A DNA stretch of 64,000 bases from Salipiger pallidus (GCF_014643635.1 NZ_BMJV01000003.1:392217-456216), one strand, 5' to 3'. Shown: positions 1 through 8,401, counted from the first letter of the stretch. Program-made: numbers and translations. Notes: generated by a model from the letters alone, not told the origin.

Positions 1-257
1 ACGTCCACGACGAGGCGATCCTGCATCACCCGCAATTCGACGACGAGGCACAGTTCGCGCAAAGCCATATCTCGGGGATCCAGGGGCGCGGAGGCATCTA
101 TTACGCCGGGGCCTGGACGCGCTACGGCTTCCACGAAGACGGCGTGCTCTCCGCTCTGCGGGTGGCGCAGCGCATGGGCATCGACTGGCCGCTGGGACGC
201 GATCCATGGGCGCGGGAGCAGGATGCGCCGATCGAGGCGCTTCAGGCGGCGGAATGA
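1..257 (+). CDS. FAD-dependent oxidoreductase, amine-oxidase/desaturase-like (C-terminal part)
   Basis: Only the last 84 codons lie in the window, read from base 3 to the TGA at 255-257. The visible end includes GIYYAGAWTRYGFHEDG, which is typical of the C-terminal FAD-contact region of the COG2907-type flavoprotein amine oxidases often found next to cyclopropane-synthase genes. The stop overlaps the ATG of the DUF1365 gene (ATGA), so the two are probably translationally coupled. In this setting the family is thought to act on membrane acyl chains, for example as a desaturase. That role is inferred from context; the catalytic and Rossmann portions lie outside the window. Confidence 0.75.
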   Translation, partial: VHDEAILHHPQFDDEAQFAQSHISGIQGRGGIYYAGAWTRYGFHEDGVLSALRVAQRMGIDWPLGRDPWAREQDAPIEALQAAE

Positions 258-1036
258 CCGACCTCTGGGATGGCGCACTGATCTCGGGGCGGGTCTGGCA
301 CGCTCGCCGTGGCGCGGTGTCCCGCGACTTTCGCTACGAGGTCACATCGCTTGCCCTGCCGTTGGCTGCCTTCGAAGAGGGCGCGCTGTGCTTGCGTCCC
401 GACACGGGGCGGATCTGGCAGGTGCGGCAGCGCGATTTCGGGGACGGCACCGGGTTTCGCAGCTTCATCGCGGGGCTTCTGGACCCGCTCGGGCTGGCCC
501 ATTGCGACGTGGTGCTCGTCACTACGCCGCGCACAAGCGGCTACGGCTTCAACCCCGTGAGCTTCTGGCTTGCGCGGGACGAGGGCGGCCTGAGGGCGGT
601 GCTGGCTGAGGTGTCGAACACGTTTGGCGAACGGCATCTCTACCTTGTCCACCATCCTGATTGCCGCCCCATTGACCGGTCTGACCGCATCGCGGGACAG
701 AAGCTGTTCCATGTCTCGCCCTTCCTGCCGCGCAATGGCCATTACGTGTTCCGCTTCGACGCGGGGACGGGGCGCTTCGGGGCATGGGTCGACTGGATCG
801 GCGAGGACGGCAGCACGAAGCTGCAAACCGCCCAGAGCGGCCCCGCGCGGGCGCTCGATGCTGCCTCCCTGAGGCGCGCACGCTGGCGTCATCCGCTGCA
901 ATCGCAGCGGGTCATGGCGCTGATCCACTGGCAGGCGCTGAAGCTTGCCCTGAGACGGGTTCGATTTATTTCGAAGCCTGAGCAACTTGCCCGGAAGAAA
1001 TCCGAGGCCACCGACAAGGTACCCCGCGATGTTTGA
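254..1036 (+). CDS. DUF1365 domain-containing protein
   Basis: The protein has 260 residues starting at ATG 254, which overlaps the previous stop. The sequence runs through the family's typical N-terminal GRVWHARRG and the central YGFNPVSFW and YLVHHP segments. DUF1365 proteins are consistently encoded between an FAD amine oxidase and a cyclopropane-fatty-acid-synthase-like methyltransferase, and are linked genetically to modified membrane fatty acids; the reaction of this protein is not proven. Its stop (1034-1036) overlaps the ATG of the next gene (1029), so all three genes form a tight operon. An upstream in-frame ATG at 206 would put 16 extra residues inside the preceding gene and is less likely. 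Confidence 0.85.
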   Translation: MTDLWDGALISGRVWHARRGAVSRDFRYEVTSLALPLAAFEEGALCLRPDTGRIWQVRQRDFGDGTGFRSFIAGLLDPLGLAHCDVVLVTTPRTSGYGFNPVSFWLARDEGGLRAVLAEVSNTFGERHLYLVHHPDCRPIDRSDRIAGQKLFHVSPFLPRNGHYVFRFDAGTGRFGAWVDWIGEDGSTKLQTAQSGPARALDAASLRRARWRHPLQSQRVMALIHWQALKLALRRVRFISKPEQLARKKSEATDKVPRDV

Positions 1037-2201
1037 ACGCCAGATCGAAAGCCGTCTTCTCGGCTGTCTCGACAAGATCGAGCACGGCACGCTCACCCTG
1101 ACCACCCCGGACGGCAAGACCCGGGTGTTCGGAGGGCGCCAGCCGGGCATCGACGCCGACCTTACCATCGCCGATTGGCGCGCCGGTCCTGCAGTCGCTG
1201 CCAAGGGAGATATCGGTCTGACCGAAGCCTACCGCGATGGCTGGGTCGACAGCACCGACCTTGCCGCCTTCCTGACCTTCGGACTGCAGAACGAGGACGC
1301 GCTTGAGCCCTTCCTCTACGGGCACCCGATCCAGGCGCTGATGGTGCGAGCGCTGTACCTGTTCAACCGCAACACCAAGGCGGGCTCGCGGCGCAACATC
1401 TCGGCGCATTACGATCTGGGGAACGACTTTTACAAGCTCTGGCTTGACGAGACGATGACCTATTCCTCGGCGCTCTATCGGCCCGAGGATGCCAGCGCCG
1501 CAGATCCGCTGGTGCCCGCACAGCACCGCAAGTACGATCGCATCCTTGAAGGACTGGGCCGGTCGTCGGGCAACGTGCTGGAGATCGGCTGTGGCTGGGG
1601 CGGTTTTGCCGAACGGGCCCTGACGCATGGCGATTTTGCCACCAAGGGGCTGACCCTGTCGCGCGAACAAGCGCAGTTCGCCCGTGAACGGCTTGGGCGC
1701 GATGCGGATATCGCCATCCAGGATTACCGCGATGAATACGGCCGCTTTGACAGCGTCGTGTCCATCGAGATGTTCGAGGCCGTGGGCGAACGCTACTGGC
1801 CCACCTATTTCGGCAAGCTCAAGCATGTGCTGGCGGACAAGGGCCGGGCGATGGTGCAGACTATCACCATGGCCGACCGGTATTTCGACCGCTACCGTGT
1901 CAGCGGTGACATGATCCGCAGCTTCGTGTTTCCTGGGGGCATGCTGCCGTCGCCCAACGCCTTCCGCGACCTTGCCGAGTCCGCTGGCCTGCAGGTCGAG
2001 GACAGTTTCTCCTTTGGCAAGGATTACGCCCGCACCCTGCGAGATTGGCAGGCCCGCTTCGAAGCACGCCTGCCCGAAGTTCGGGCGCAGGGATTCGATG
2101 AAAACTTCATCCGCATCTGGCGCTTTTACCTTGCGGCCTGCACCGCCGCATTCGAGGTCGGACGCACGGATGTCTACCAGTATCGGCTTTCCCATGCCTG
2201 A
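1029..2201 (+). CDS. Cyclopropane-fatty-acyl-phospholipid synthase family SAM methyltransferase
   Basis: The 390-residue length is close to E. coli Cfa (382). The SAM-binding motif EIGCGWGG lies at about residues 184-191, followed by the CFA-type SIEMFEAVG segment and the family's C-terminal RTLRDWQ region. The enzyme should transfer a methyl or methylene group from S-adenosylmethionine to unsaturated acyl chains of membrane phospholipids. In Rhodobacter sphaeroides relatives in the same gene order make 11-methyl-octadecenoate on the way to furan fatty acids, so a methylase rather than a cyclopropane synthase is possible. ATG 1029 overlaps the DUF1365 stop; the upstream in-frame ATG at 987 is less likely. 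It overlaps the following dehydrogenase by 8 nt. Confidence 0.88.
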   Translation: MFERQIESRLLGCLDKIEHGTLTLTTPDGKTRVFGGRQPGIDADLTIADWRAGPAVAAKGDIGLTEAYRDGWVDSTDLAAFLTFGLQNEDALEPFLYGHPIQALMVRALYLFNRNTKAGSRRNISAHYDLGNDFYKLWLDETMTYSSALYRPEDASAADPLVPAQHRKYDRILEGLGRSSGNVLEIGCGWGGFAERALTHGDFATKGLTLSREQAQFARERLGRDADIAIQDYRDEYGRFDSVVSIEMFEAVGERYWPTYFGKLKHVLADKGRAMVQTITMADRYFDRYRVSGDMIRSFVFPGGMLPSPNAFRDLAESAGLQVEDSFSFGKDYARTLRDWQARFEARLPEVRAQGFDENFIRIWRFYLAACTAAFEVGRTDVYQYRLSHA

Positions 2202-2940
2202 CACCCAACGCATCTGGATCATGGGCGCCTCGACCGGCATCGGCGCGGCGCTTGCCACGGAATACGCCCGGCGCGGGGCGCGGCTGGTGATCTCGGCCCG
2301 TTCCGAGGATCAGCTTCGCGCGCTGGCCAGCGACATCGAGGCCGCCGGCGGCAGTGCCGAGGTCGTGATGGCCGACGTCTCGGACGAGGCAAGCCTTGCG
2401 GCGGCGGCAGACACCATCCGCGCGGGCGGCCCGCTCGACAAGGCGATCACGCTGGCGGCGCTTTACGATCCCGGCAAGGTGATGGAGATCGATGCCGAAA
2501 AGGCCGCCAAGCTGGTGACCGTGAATCTTACCGGAACGTTCCTCTTTGCCCGCGCCGCCGCGCCGCTGCTGCGCGATGGCGGGGATCTTGTTCTTACCGG
2601 GTCGGTGGCGGGCTATGTCGGCCTGCCCAAGGGGCAGATGTATTCCGCGTCCAAGGCGGGGGTCATCAACCTCGTGGAAAGTCTGCGGGTCGAACTGGCG
2701 CCGCGCGTGGTGGTCAAGATGATCAGCCCCGGCTTCGTCGACACCCGCCTGACCGAGAAGAACGATTTCCAGATGCCTGGCCTTCTGCAGCCCGAAGACG
2801 CCGCGACGCGCATCGCGGATGGGCTGGACGGGAAGCGGTTCGAGGTGCATTTCCCGCGCCGCCTGACATGGCCGCTGAAGCTGCTGCGAGCCTTGCCCTA
2901 CGGCATCGCCTTCCGGCTGACGAAGCGGCTGAACCAGTAG
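2194..2940 (+). CDS. SDR family NAD(P)-dependent oxidoreductase
   Basis: A classical short-chain dehydrogenase of 248 residues. The cofactor motif GASTGIG is at residues 11-17, a serine-containing GSVAGYVG strand follows, and the catalytic YSASK places Tyr at 150 and Lys at 154. Start ATG 2194 lies 5 nt before the preceding stop; an ATG at 2170 is also in frame. It is the fourth gene of the FAD oxidoreductase-DUF1365-methyltransferase cluster, so a lipid-derived carbonyl or hydroxyl is a reasonable substrate guess. The substrate cannot be read from the sequence. Confidence 0.85.
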   Translation: MPDTQRIWIMGASTGIGAALATEYARRGARLVISARSEDQLRALASDIEAAGGSAEVVMADVSDEASLAAAADTIRAGGPLDKAITLAALYDPGKVMEIDAEKAAKLVTVNLTGTFLFARAAAPLLRDGGDLVLTGSVAGYVGLPKGQMYSASKAGVINLVESLRVELAPRVVVKMISPGFVDTRLTEKNDFQMPGLLQPEDAATRIADGLDGKRFEVHFPRRLTWPLKLLRALPYGIAFRLTKRLNQ

Positions 2941-2963
2941 GTCCAGCCGCCGCGTTGTCCGCC

Positions 2964-3359
2964 TCAGCCGTGGATCCATCGCGTGATGGTGAGGCCCGCC
3001 CAGGCCGATCCACCGGTCAGAACGGTGCCCCAGATGCAGTCCACGATCACCTGGTTCCACGTCCAGACTCGCAGGGTCGACAGGTTGGTGAACTCGTAGG
3101 TGCCATAGCACATGAGCCCCAAAAGTGCGCCCGCGAGCAGTGCCCGGGTGGCATTGCCCTCGGCCATGGCGGGGACGGAGACGAAATAGAGAAGGCCCGC
3201 GATGTAGAAGCAGTAGAACATCGCCGCAGGGCCAAGCTTCAGCTCGAGCAGATCGCCGACGCTACGTTCGAAGACGGGTTTCACGATGAAGCTGATGCCT
3301 ATCATGTCGACCACGAGGAAGATGATCAGCGTCGAGGCATAGAGGGTGAAGAGTTGCAT
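2964..3359 (-). CDS. DUF2177 family membrane protein
   Basis: A 131-residue protein with about four hydrophobic segments (near residues 3-23, 45-65, 75-92 and 105-125). The YGTYEFTNLSTL segment followed by Trp-rich WTWNQVIVD is characteristic of DUF2177. Start is ATG 3359; an ATG-like codon at 3383 adds eight unlikely residues. It faces the SDR gene convergently with only 23 nt between stops and is divergent from the DUF2256-photolyase pair. Function is unknown. In related genomes this family often sits with the cyclopropane-synthase and photolyase genes of the singlet-oxygen stress regulon, so a role in membrane stress is inferred from context only. Confidence 0.8.
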   Translation of the reverse strand: MQLFTLYASTLIIFLVVDMIGISFIVKPVFERSVGDLLELKLGPAAMFYCFYIAGLLYFVSVPAMAEGNATRALLAGALLGLMCYGTYEFTNLSTLRVWTWNQVIVDCIWGTVLTGGSAWAGLTITRWIHG

Positions 3360-3452
3360 GGCATGATCCTTTGTCCGTTTCACGGGAACATGGCGCGATT
3401 GCGCCTGGTTTCACCTGACGATTTCGAAAGACAGCCTTTCAGGAGCGCCGCG

Positions 3453-3611
3453 ATGCCCCGCATGGTCCGCAAAGCCGATCTTCCCACGAAACCATGCGCC
3501 TGCTGCGGCCGCCCCTTCGCGTGGCGCCGCAAGTGGGCGAAGGACTGGGACGCGGTGAAATACTGCTCGGACCGATGCCGCGGGGCGGCCCGCCGGAAGG
3601 AGGCGACATGA
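3453..3611 (+). CDS. DUF2256 domain-containing small zinc-ribbon-like protein
   Basis: A 52-residue protein with two CxxC-type pairs: KPCACCGRPF near the middle and YCSDRC near the end. Spacing and the intervening WRRKWAKDWD match DUF2256. A good Shine-Dalgarno (AGGAG, 3441-3445) lies 7 nt before ATG 3453; a second ATG at 3462 is also possible. The stop overlaps the photolyase ATG (ATGA at 3608-3611), so the two proteins are probably co-translated. DUF2256 genes are very often found beside or fused to cryptochrome/photolyase genes, which suggests an accessory role such as cluster or cofactor handling; this is inference. Confidence 0.85.
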   Translation: MPRMVRKADLPTKPCACCGRPFAWRRKWAKDWDAVKYCSDRCRGAARRKEAT

Positions 3612-5140
3612 CCCGCAATCTGTGCTTCGTGCTGGGGGACCAGCTGACCCGGGATCTGTCGTCGCTGCAGCGCCTGATCCCGGAGCGCGACGTGGTGCTC
3701 ATGGTTGAGGTGGGGGACGAAACCACCTACGTGCGCCACCACCCGCAGAAGATCGCCTTTATCCTGTCGGCCATGCGCCATTTCGCCGAAGACCTACGCG
3801 AGCGCGGCATCACGGTCGACTACGTCAAGCTTGACGACGAGGACAACACCCACAGCTTCAGCGGCGAGCTGGCCCGCGCTGTGAAACGCCATGATCCCGA
3901 GCGGATCCTCGTGACCGAGCCGGGGGAATGGCGGGTCTGGCAGATGATGGGCGACTGGGAAACGGATCTCGACCTGCCGGTGGATATCCTTGACGATGAC
4001 CGCTTCTACTGCTCGCGCGACCGCTTTGCCGAGCTGGTGGAGGACCGCAAGACCGGCCGGATGGAGTATTTCTACCGCGAAATGCGGCGGGAGACCGGCC
4101 TGCTCATGGAAGACGGCGAGCCCGCCGGGGGCGCGTGGAACTTCGACAAGGAGAACCGCAAATCCCTTCCCAAGGGATTTGCCCCGCCCCACCGCATGCG
4201 CTTTCGCCCCGACGAGATCACGCAGGAGATGCTGGAACTGGTCGCCGCGCGGTTCGACAACCACTTTGGAGACCTTGAGGGCTTCGGCTGGGCAGTCACC
4301 CGCGACGAGGCCCTGCGCGCCCTGCGCCATTTCATCAAGGAGTGCCTGCCCAGTTTTGGCGACTATCAGGACGCCATGAAGACCGGCGAGGATTTCCTGC
4401 TGCACGGGCTTATCTCGCCCTATCTCAACGCTGGCCTGCTCACCGCGTCCGAGGTCTGCGACAAGGCCGCCGCCGCATGGAAGGACGGGGATGCGCCGCT
4501 CAACGCGGTCGAGGGGTTCGTCCGCCAGATCCTTGGCTGGCGGGAATACGTGCGCGGCATCTACTGGACCGAGATGCCCGAATACGTCGAGGGCAACTAC
4601 CTGAACGCGAAACGCGACCTGCCCGCCATGTACTGGGGCGCCGAGACCGACATGCGCTGCATGGCCGAATGCATCGGCACCACGCAGCGACACGCCTATG
4701 CCCACCACATCCAGCGCCTCATGGTCACCGGCAACTTCGCCTTGCTTGCCGGGGTGGCACCGAAACAGATCGAGCAGTGGTATCTGGAAGTCTACGCCGA
4801 TGCCTACGAATGGGTCGAGTTGCCCAACGTGCATGGCATGGTGATGCACGCCGATGGCGGGCGGCTGGGGTCCAAGCCCTATGCGGCCTCGGGCGCCTAC
4901 ATCAACCGCATGTCGGATTACTGCGCCAACTGTTCCTACGATCTGAAGCAGAAGACAGGGAAAGAGGCCTGCCCGTTCAACTACCTCTACTGGAACTTCC
5001 TGATCGAGAACGAGGGCAAGCTGGGCAACAACCAGCGCATGGGCCTCATCTACGGCAACCTGCGCCGCAAGTCCGAGGAGGAAAAGGCCGAGATCACCCG
5101 CTCGGCCCGGGCCTTCCTCGACGGGGGCAGCTGGGACTGA
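3608..5140 (+). CDS. phrB: Iron-sulfur bacterial cryptochrome/photolyase (PhrB-like (6-4) photolyase)
   Basis: A 510-residue flavoprotein of the FeS-BCP family, which repairs UV (6-4) photoproducts using light, FAD and a lumazine antenna. The N-terminal alpha/beta domain begins NLCFVLGDQL, and the C-terminal FAD domain carries HAYAHHIQRLMVTGN. Four cysteines at residues 351, 439, 442 and 455 match, with an offset of one, the [4Fe-4S] ligands of Agrobacterium PhrB (350, 438, 441, 454). ATG 3608 overlaps the DUF2256 stop. Its position next to a membrane fatty-acid modification cluster fits a photo-oxidative stress block. The family is known; (6-4) specificity rather than a photoreceptor role is inferred. 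Confidence 0.9.
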   Translation: MTRNLCFVLGDQLTRDLSSLQRLIPERDVVLMVEVGDETTYVRHHPQKIAFILSAMRHFAEDLRERGITVDYVKLDDEDNTHSFSGELARAVKRHDPERILVTEPGEWRVWQMMGDWETDLDLPVDILDDDRFYCSRDRFAELVEDRKTGRMEYFYREMRRETGLLMEDGEPAGGAWNFDKENRKSLPKGFAPPHRMRFRPDEITQEMLELVAARFDNHFGDLEGFGWAVTRDEALRALRHFIKECLPSFGDYQDAMKTGEDFLLHGLISPYLNAGLLTASEVCDKAAAAWKDGDAPLNAVEGFVRQILGWREYVRGIYWTEMPEYVEGNYLNAKRDLPAMYWGAETDMRCMAECIGTTQRHAYAHHIQRLMVTGNFALLAGVAPKQIEQWYLEVYADAYEWVELPNVHGMVMHADGGRLGSKPYAASGAYINRMSDYCANCSYDLKQKTGKEACPFNYLYWNFLIENEGKLGNNQRMGLIYGNLRRKSEEEKAEITRSARAFLDGGSWD

Positions 5141-5377
5141 GCCCATCTGAAACAGCCGTGACCAAGCCGTGCGCCAGCCGTTGGGACGCCGCATGGACAG
5201 CACGTGGCTCAGGATCCTCATTACCAGCGCCTGGGAGGGCAGCTTTGCCACCGCCGGGCGCAAGCTGTAGCTGTCGTGAACGGCGGTCTCCCGGGCCATC
5301 AGGGCTCGGGGCGCGGCACAATGTGCCGTCGCGCACGCGCAGCTAAATCGACTTCCTGAGTGAACGCCCTGACGAGA

Positions 5378-5872
5378 TCAGCGCTGCTTCTTCGCCCGCT
5401 TGATCAACATGTCCCGTTTCACCTTGCTGAGGTGATCGAAATACATCCTGCCGTTCAGGTGATCCACCTGGTGCTGCACCGAGGTCGCCCAAAGCCCGAC
5501 GAAATCGCGTTCCTCCGTCTCGCCCGCTTCGTTCATGAAGCGCACGGTGACGGCGCGGGGGCGCTCGATGGTGGCCCAGACGCCGGGAAGGTTGGGGCTT
5601 GCCTCGTCGTGGCTGCGCATCTTCACCGAGGCATGCAGGATCTCGGGGTTGGCCATGCGTACGGCCTGTCCACGGTCCTCGGAGGCATCCACGACCGCGA
5701 GCCGCAGCATGACGCCGATCTGCGGCGCACCGAGGCCGACGCCGGGCATCGCCTCCATCGTGTCGATCATGTCCTGCCAGTGGGCGCGGATGTCGTCGGT
5801 GATGGTCTCGACCGGGGCGGCAGCGGTGCGCAGGCGCTTGTCGGGCCATGGGATGCAGGGGCGGGCGGTCAT
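5378..5872 (-). CDS. Peptide deformylase-like protein with replaced active-site residues
   Basis: A 164-residue protein of deformylase fold and length, third in a row of three. Motif 1 is GVGLGAPQ (44-51). Motif 2, normally EGCLS, reads EASPN (90-94), so the metal-binding cysteine is Ser92. Motif 3, normally HExxH, reads HQVDH (134-138), so the catalytic glutamate is Gln135 while both histidines remain. It is therefore unlikely to deformylate peptides. Its start overlaps the stop of the middle gene (ATGA at 5869-5872), so it is co-translated with two apparently active copies. It could be a regulatory or structural paralogue, or be decaying; the intact reading frame argues for selection. Confidence 0.85.
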   Translation of the reverse strand: MTARPCIPWPDKRLRTAAAPVETITDDIRAHWQDMIDTMEAMPGVGLGAPQIGVMLRLAVVDASEDRGQAVRMANPEILHASVKMRSHDEASPNLPGVWATIERPRAVTVRFMNEAGETEERDFVGLWATSVQHQVDHLNGRMYFDHLSKVKRDMLIKRAKKQR

Positions 5873-6366
5873 GACTGGCGCTCGTACGCGTGCATGAGGT
5901 CAGCGGCATCCTCGGGCGGCATCCGGTCGAAATGCACGAGGCCGTCGAGGTGGTCGTATTCGTGCTGCGCCACCCGCGCCTCGGCGCCTTCAAACCGGCG
6001 CTCCACGCGGTTGCCCTGCAGATCCGTGAACACCATGGTCACGGTCTCGGGGCGGGTCACCGGTGCGGTGACGCCGGGGATCGAAAGGCAGCCCTCGTCC
6101 ATGCGACTGGTTTCCTCGGATACGTCGAGGATCTGCGGATTGATGACCGCAAGCGGGGCCATGTCTCCGTCCTTCCAGCCCGCGTCCATGACGAAGACCC
6201 GGACCAGCGAGCCCACCTGCGGCGCGGCAAGGCCGCGGCCGGGGGCATCGTACATGGTTTCGAACAGGTCGGTCACGAGCGCCTCGACCGAGGCGGGGTC
6301 GTCTACCTCGGCGCAAGGCTGCTTGAGCCTCGTGTCGGGCCACTTGAGGATGTCGCGAAGGGCCAT
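5869..6366 (-). CDS. Peptide deformylase (second copy)
   Basis: A 165-residue metallo-deformylase that would remove the N-formyl group from nascent proteins. All three signatures are present: GRGLAAPQ (43-50), EGCLSIPG with metal-ligand Cys93, and HEYDH with His135, Glu136 and His139. It differs from the first copy by lacking the basic C-terminal tail. ATG 6366 overlaps the upstream stop (ATGA), and its own stop overlaps the third copy, giving a three-gene translationally coupled operon. Duplicate deformylases can differ in substrate preference or metal; which applies here cannot be seen. Confidence 0.9.
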   Translation of the reverse strand: MALRDILKWPDTRLKQPCAEVDDPASVEALVTDLFETMYDAPGRGLAAPQVGSLVRVFVMDAGWKDGDMAPLAVINPQILDVSEETSRMDEGCLSIPGVTAPVTRPETVTMVFTDLQGNRVERRFEGAEARVAQHEYDHLDGLVHFDRMPPEDAADLMHAYERQS

Positions 6367-6887
6367 CAGCCGCGCGCCCGGTCGCGTTTGAGCTTGACCA
6401 TCTTGCGGGTGATCATCTGGCGTTTCAGCGGCTTGAGGTAGTCGATGAAAAGCTTGCCATCGAGGTGGTCGATCTCATGCTGCACGCAGGTCGCCCAGAG
6501 GCCGTCGAACTCTTCTTTCTGAAGGGTACCGTCCGTATCGAGCCACTCGACCTCGACCATCTTCGGGCGTTCCACGTCGGCATACTGATCCGGGATCGAC
6601 AGGCAGCCTTCCTCGTAGACATTCCGTTCATCCGAGGACGCTATGACACGCGGGTTGAACATCACCAGCGGGCGCGGATCCTCACCGTTGTCCGGCTTGG
6701 CACAGTCGAGCACAATCAGCCGCGACATGACGCCGATCTGTGGCGCGGCCAGCCCGATGCCCGGGGCATCGTACATGGTTTCGAGCATGTCCGAGGCAAG
6801 CGTGCGCAGATCGTCCGACATATCGGGGACGGGGTCGCACAGCTTTTTCAGCCGGGGGTCGGGGTGGATGAGGATCGGGCGTTTCAT
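6366..6887 (-). CDS. def: Peptide deformylase
   Basis: A 173-residue canonical enzyme. Motifs are GIGLAAPQ (43-50), EGCLSIP with Cys95, and QHEIDHLDG with His137, Glu138 and His141, plus the usual basic C-terminal tail. It removes the formyl group from initiator methionine in the cytoplasm and is the most standard of the three tandem copies. ATG 6887 is preferred over an in-frame GTG at 6896 because a weak AAGTGAAG ribosome site precedes it. No fmt gene follows as it does in many bacteria. The promoter should lie in the 120-nt gap shared with the divergent aminotransferase gene. Confidence 0.93.
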   Translation of the reverse strand: MKRPILIHPDPRLKKLCDPVPDMSDDLRTLASDMLETMYDAPGIGLAAPQIGVMSRLIVLDCAKPDNGEDPRPLVMFNPRVIASSDERNVYEEGCLSIPDQYADVERPKMVEVEWLDTDGTLQKEEFDGLWATCVQHEIDHLDGKLFIDYLKPLKRQMITRKMVKLKRDRARG

Positions 6888-7007
6888 GGGCTTCACTTAG
6901 GCAAATCCACGTGATTTCGCAAGCGTCGGGGGTTGCACCTGACGACCGTGGCGCTAGCGTTCGCAGACCAACGGCCCAGACCGCATATTTCCAAGGAACA
7001 TCAACGC

Positions 7008-8183
7008 ATGACCAGCCGCTTCGACGAGGTGATCGACCGCCGGGGAACCCATTCCGCCAAGTGGGACTTGATGGAGCCGATCTACGGCGTGTCCCCCGAT
7101 GACGGGCTTGCCATGTGGGTGGCCGACATGGAATTCCGCCCGCCTGAGGCGGTTCAGGCGGCGGTTCAGGCGATGGCTGACCACGGGGTCTACGGCTATT
7201 ACGGCGACGATACCGCCTACCTCGACGCGATCCGCTGGTGGATGTCGAACCGGCACGGCTGGGATATCGAACGTCACTGGATCATGACCACCCATGGCCT
7301 CGTCAACGGCATCGGCCTGGCGCTTCAGGCCTATTCGAAGCCGGGCGATGGCATCGTGCTGTTCACGCCCGTGTACCATGCCTTCCATCGGGTCATCAAA
7401 TCCGCCGGGCGCACGGTGGTGGAATGCCCGCTGGTGGAGAAGGACGGCCGCTACGAGATGGATTTCGGCGCTTACGATGCGCTGATGACCGGCTCGGAGT
7501 CGGTGGTGATCCTGTGCTCGCCCCACAATCCCGGCGGCCGGGTCTGGAGCCCGGACGAGCTGCGCGGCGTGGCGGAGTTCGCCAAACGGCATGACCTGGT
7601 GCTGATCTCGGACGAGATTCACCATGACATCGTCCTGCCGGGGTACAAGCACACGCCCATGGCGCTGATCGAGGGCATCACCGACCGGCTGGTGATGATG
7701 TCGGCCACCACCAAGACCTTCAACATCGCGGGCGCCCACACGGGCAACGTCATCATCGAGGACGAGGCCCTGCGCACGAAGTTCGTAGACGTGATGGCGG
7801 GCCTTGGCATGTCGCCCAACAGCTTCGGCCTCAACATGGCGACGGCGGCCTATTCACCCGAGGGCGCGGCCTGGGTCGACGAGATGACCGCCTATATCGA
7901 CGGCAACCGCAAGATGTTCGAGGCGGCGATCAATGGGATCCCGGGGCTGTCGTGCATGACGCTCGAGGCGACCTATCTTGCTTGGGTGGATTACTCGGGC
8001 ACCGGCATGGACGAGGCCGAGATCCTGCGGCGCATCGAGGGCGAGGCGAAGATCGCCCCGAACTACGGCCCGGCGTTCGGCAGGGGTGGCGAATCCTGCA
8101 TGCGGTTCAACATCGCCATGCCACGGGCGAGCATCGTCGAGGCCTGCGAGCGGCTGACAGCGGCCTTTGCCGACCTTCAGTGA
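7008..8183 (+). CDS. MalY/PatB family PLP aminotransferase / cystathionine beta-lyase
   Basis: A 391-residue fold-type I PLP enzyme. It starts with the family's typical N-terminus, with the WDLMEPIYGV and MWVADMEFRPP segments, and has CSPHNPGGRVW, LISDEIHHDIV and the PLP-lysine segment SATTKTFNIAG. Members cleave cystathionine or other C-S bonds or act as aminotransferases; sequence does not decide between them. ATG 7008 follows AAGGA (6993-6997) at about 10 nt. It is divergent from the deformylase operon. Confidence 0.88.
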   Translation: MTSRFDEVIDRRGTHSAKWDLMEPIYGVSPDDGLAMWVADMEFRPPEAVQAAVQAMADHGVYGYYGDDTAYLDAIRWWMSNRHGWDIERHWIMTTHGLVNGIGLALQAYSKPGDGIVLFTPVYHAFHRVIKSAGRTVVECPLVEKDGRYEMDFGAYDALMTGSESVVILCSPHNPGGRVWSPDELRGVAEFAKRHDLVLISDEIHHDIVLPGYKHTPMALIEGITDRLVMMSATTKTFNIAGAHTGNVIIEDEALRTKFVDVMAGLGMSPNSFGLNMATAAYSPEGAAWVDEMTAYIDGNRKMFEAAINGIPGLSCMTLEATYLAWVDYSGTGMDEAEILRRIEGEAKIAPNYGPAFGRGGESCMRFNIAMPRASIVEACERLTAAFADLQ

Positions 8184-8350
8184 GGCGTTGAGACGGGGCA
8201 GGGGCTCCGGCGTTGCCGGTATCTACAGAGCCCCCTTGCGCTGGCGTTGCCAGCGGCGCGGCATCGCACCTGTCGTCCCGGCGGTCTGCAGGTTTGAGAG
8301 GCGGCAGGGGGCGCTGCACCCTCTTGGCCTGCGGCCAATTCACCCCCGGC

Positions 8351-8370
8351 GTATTTTTAAAGAGAAGAAG
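8351..8370 (+). repeat. Copy 1 of a dispersed intergenic repeat
   Basis: The 20 bases GTATTTTTAAAGAGAAGAAG in the gap 8184-8401 recur at 42261-42280 with 17 of 20 identical, both preceded by GGC. Both copies are intergenic and A/T-rich in a G+C-rich genome. The rest of this 218-nt gap shows no gene. A short repeat of this type is remembered from other Rhodobacteraceae intergenic regions, but that was not checked. Confidence 0.5.
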
Positions 8371-8401
8371 CGGCGAGCTGCGCACTGTCCTGAGAGGGGC
8401 A

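Noticed and set aside
966..2258. 430-codon minus-strand frame
   Set aside because: Shadow of the methyltransferase gene; composition and motifs support only the plus strand.
3794..5299. 501-codon open frame on the minus strand opposite the photolyase
   Set aside because: No recognisable domain; the plus-strand photolyase with conserved cysteines explains the sequence. The part beyond the photolyase (5141-5299) shows no convincing family either.
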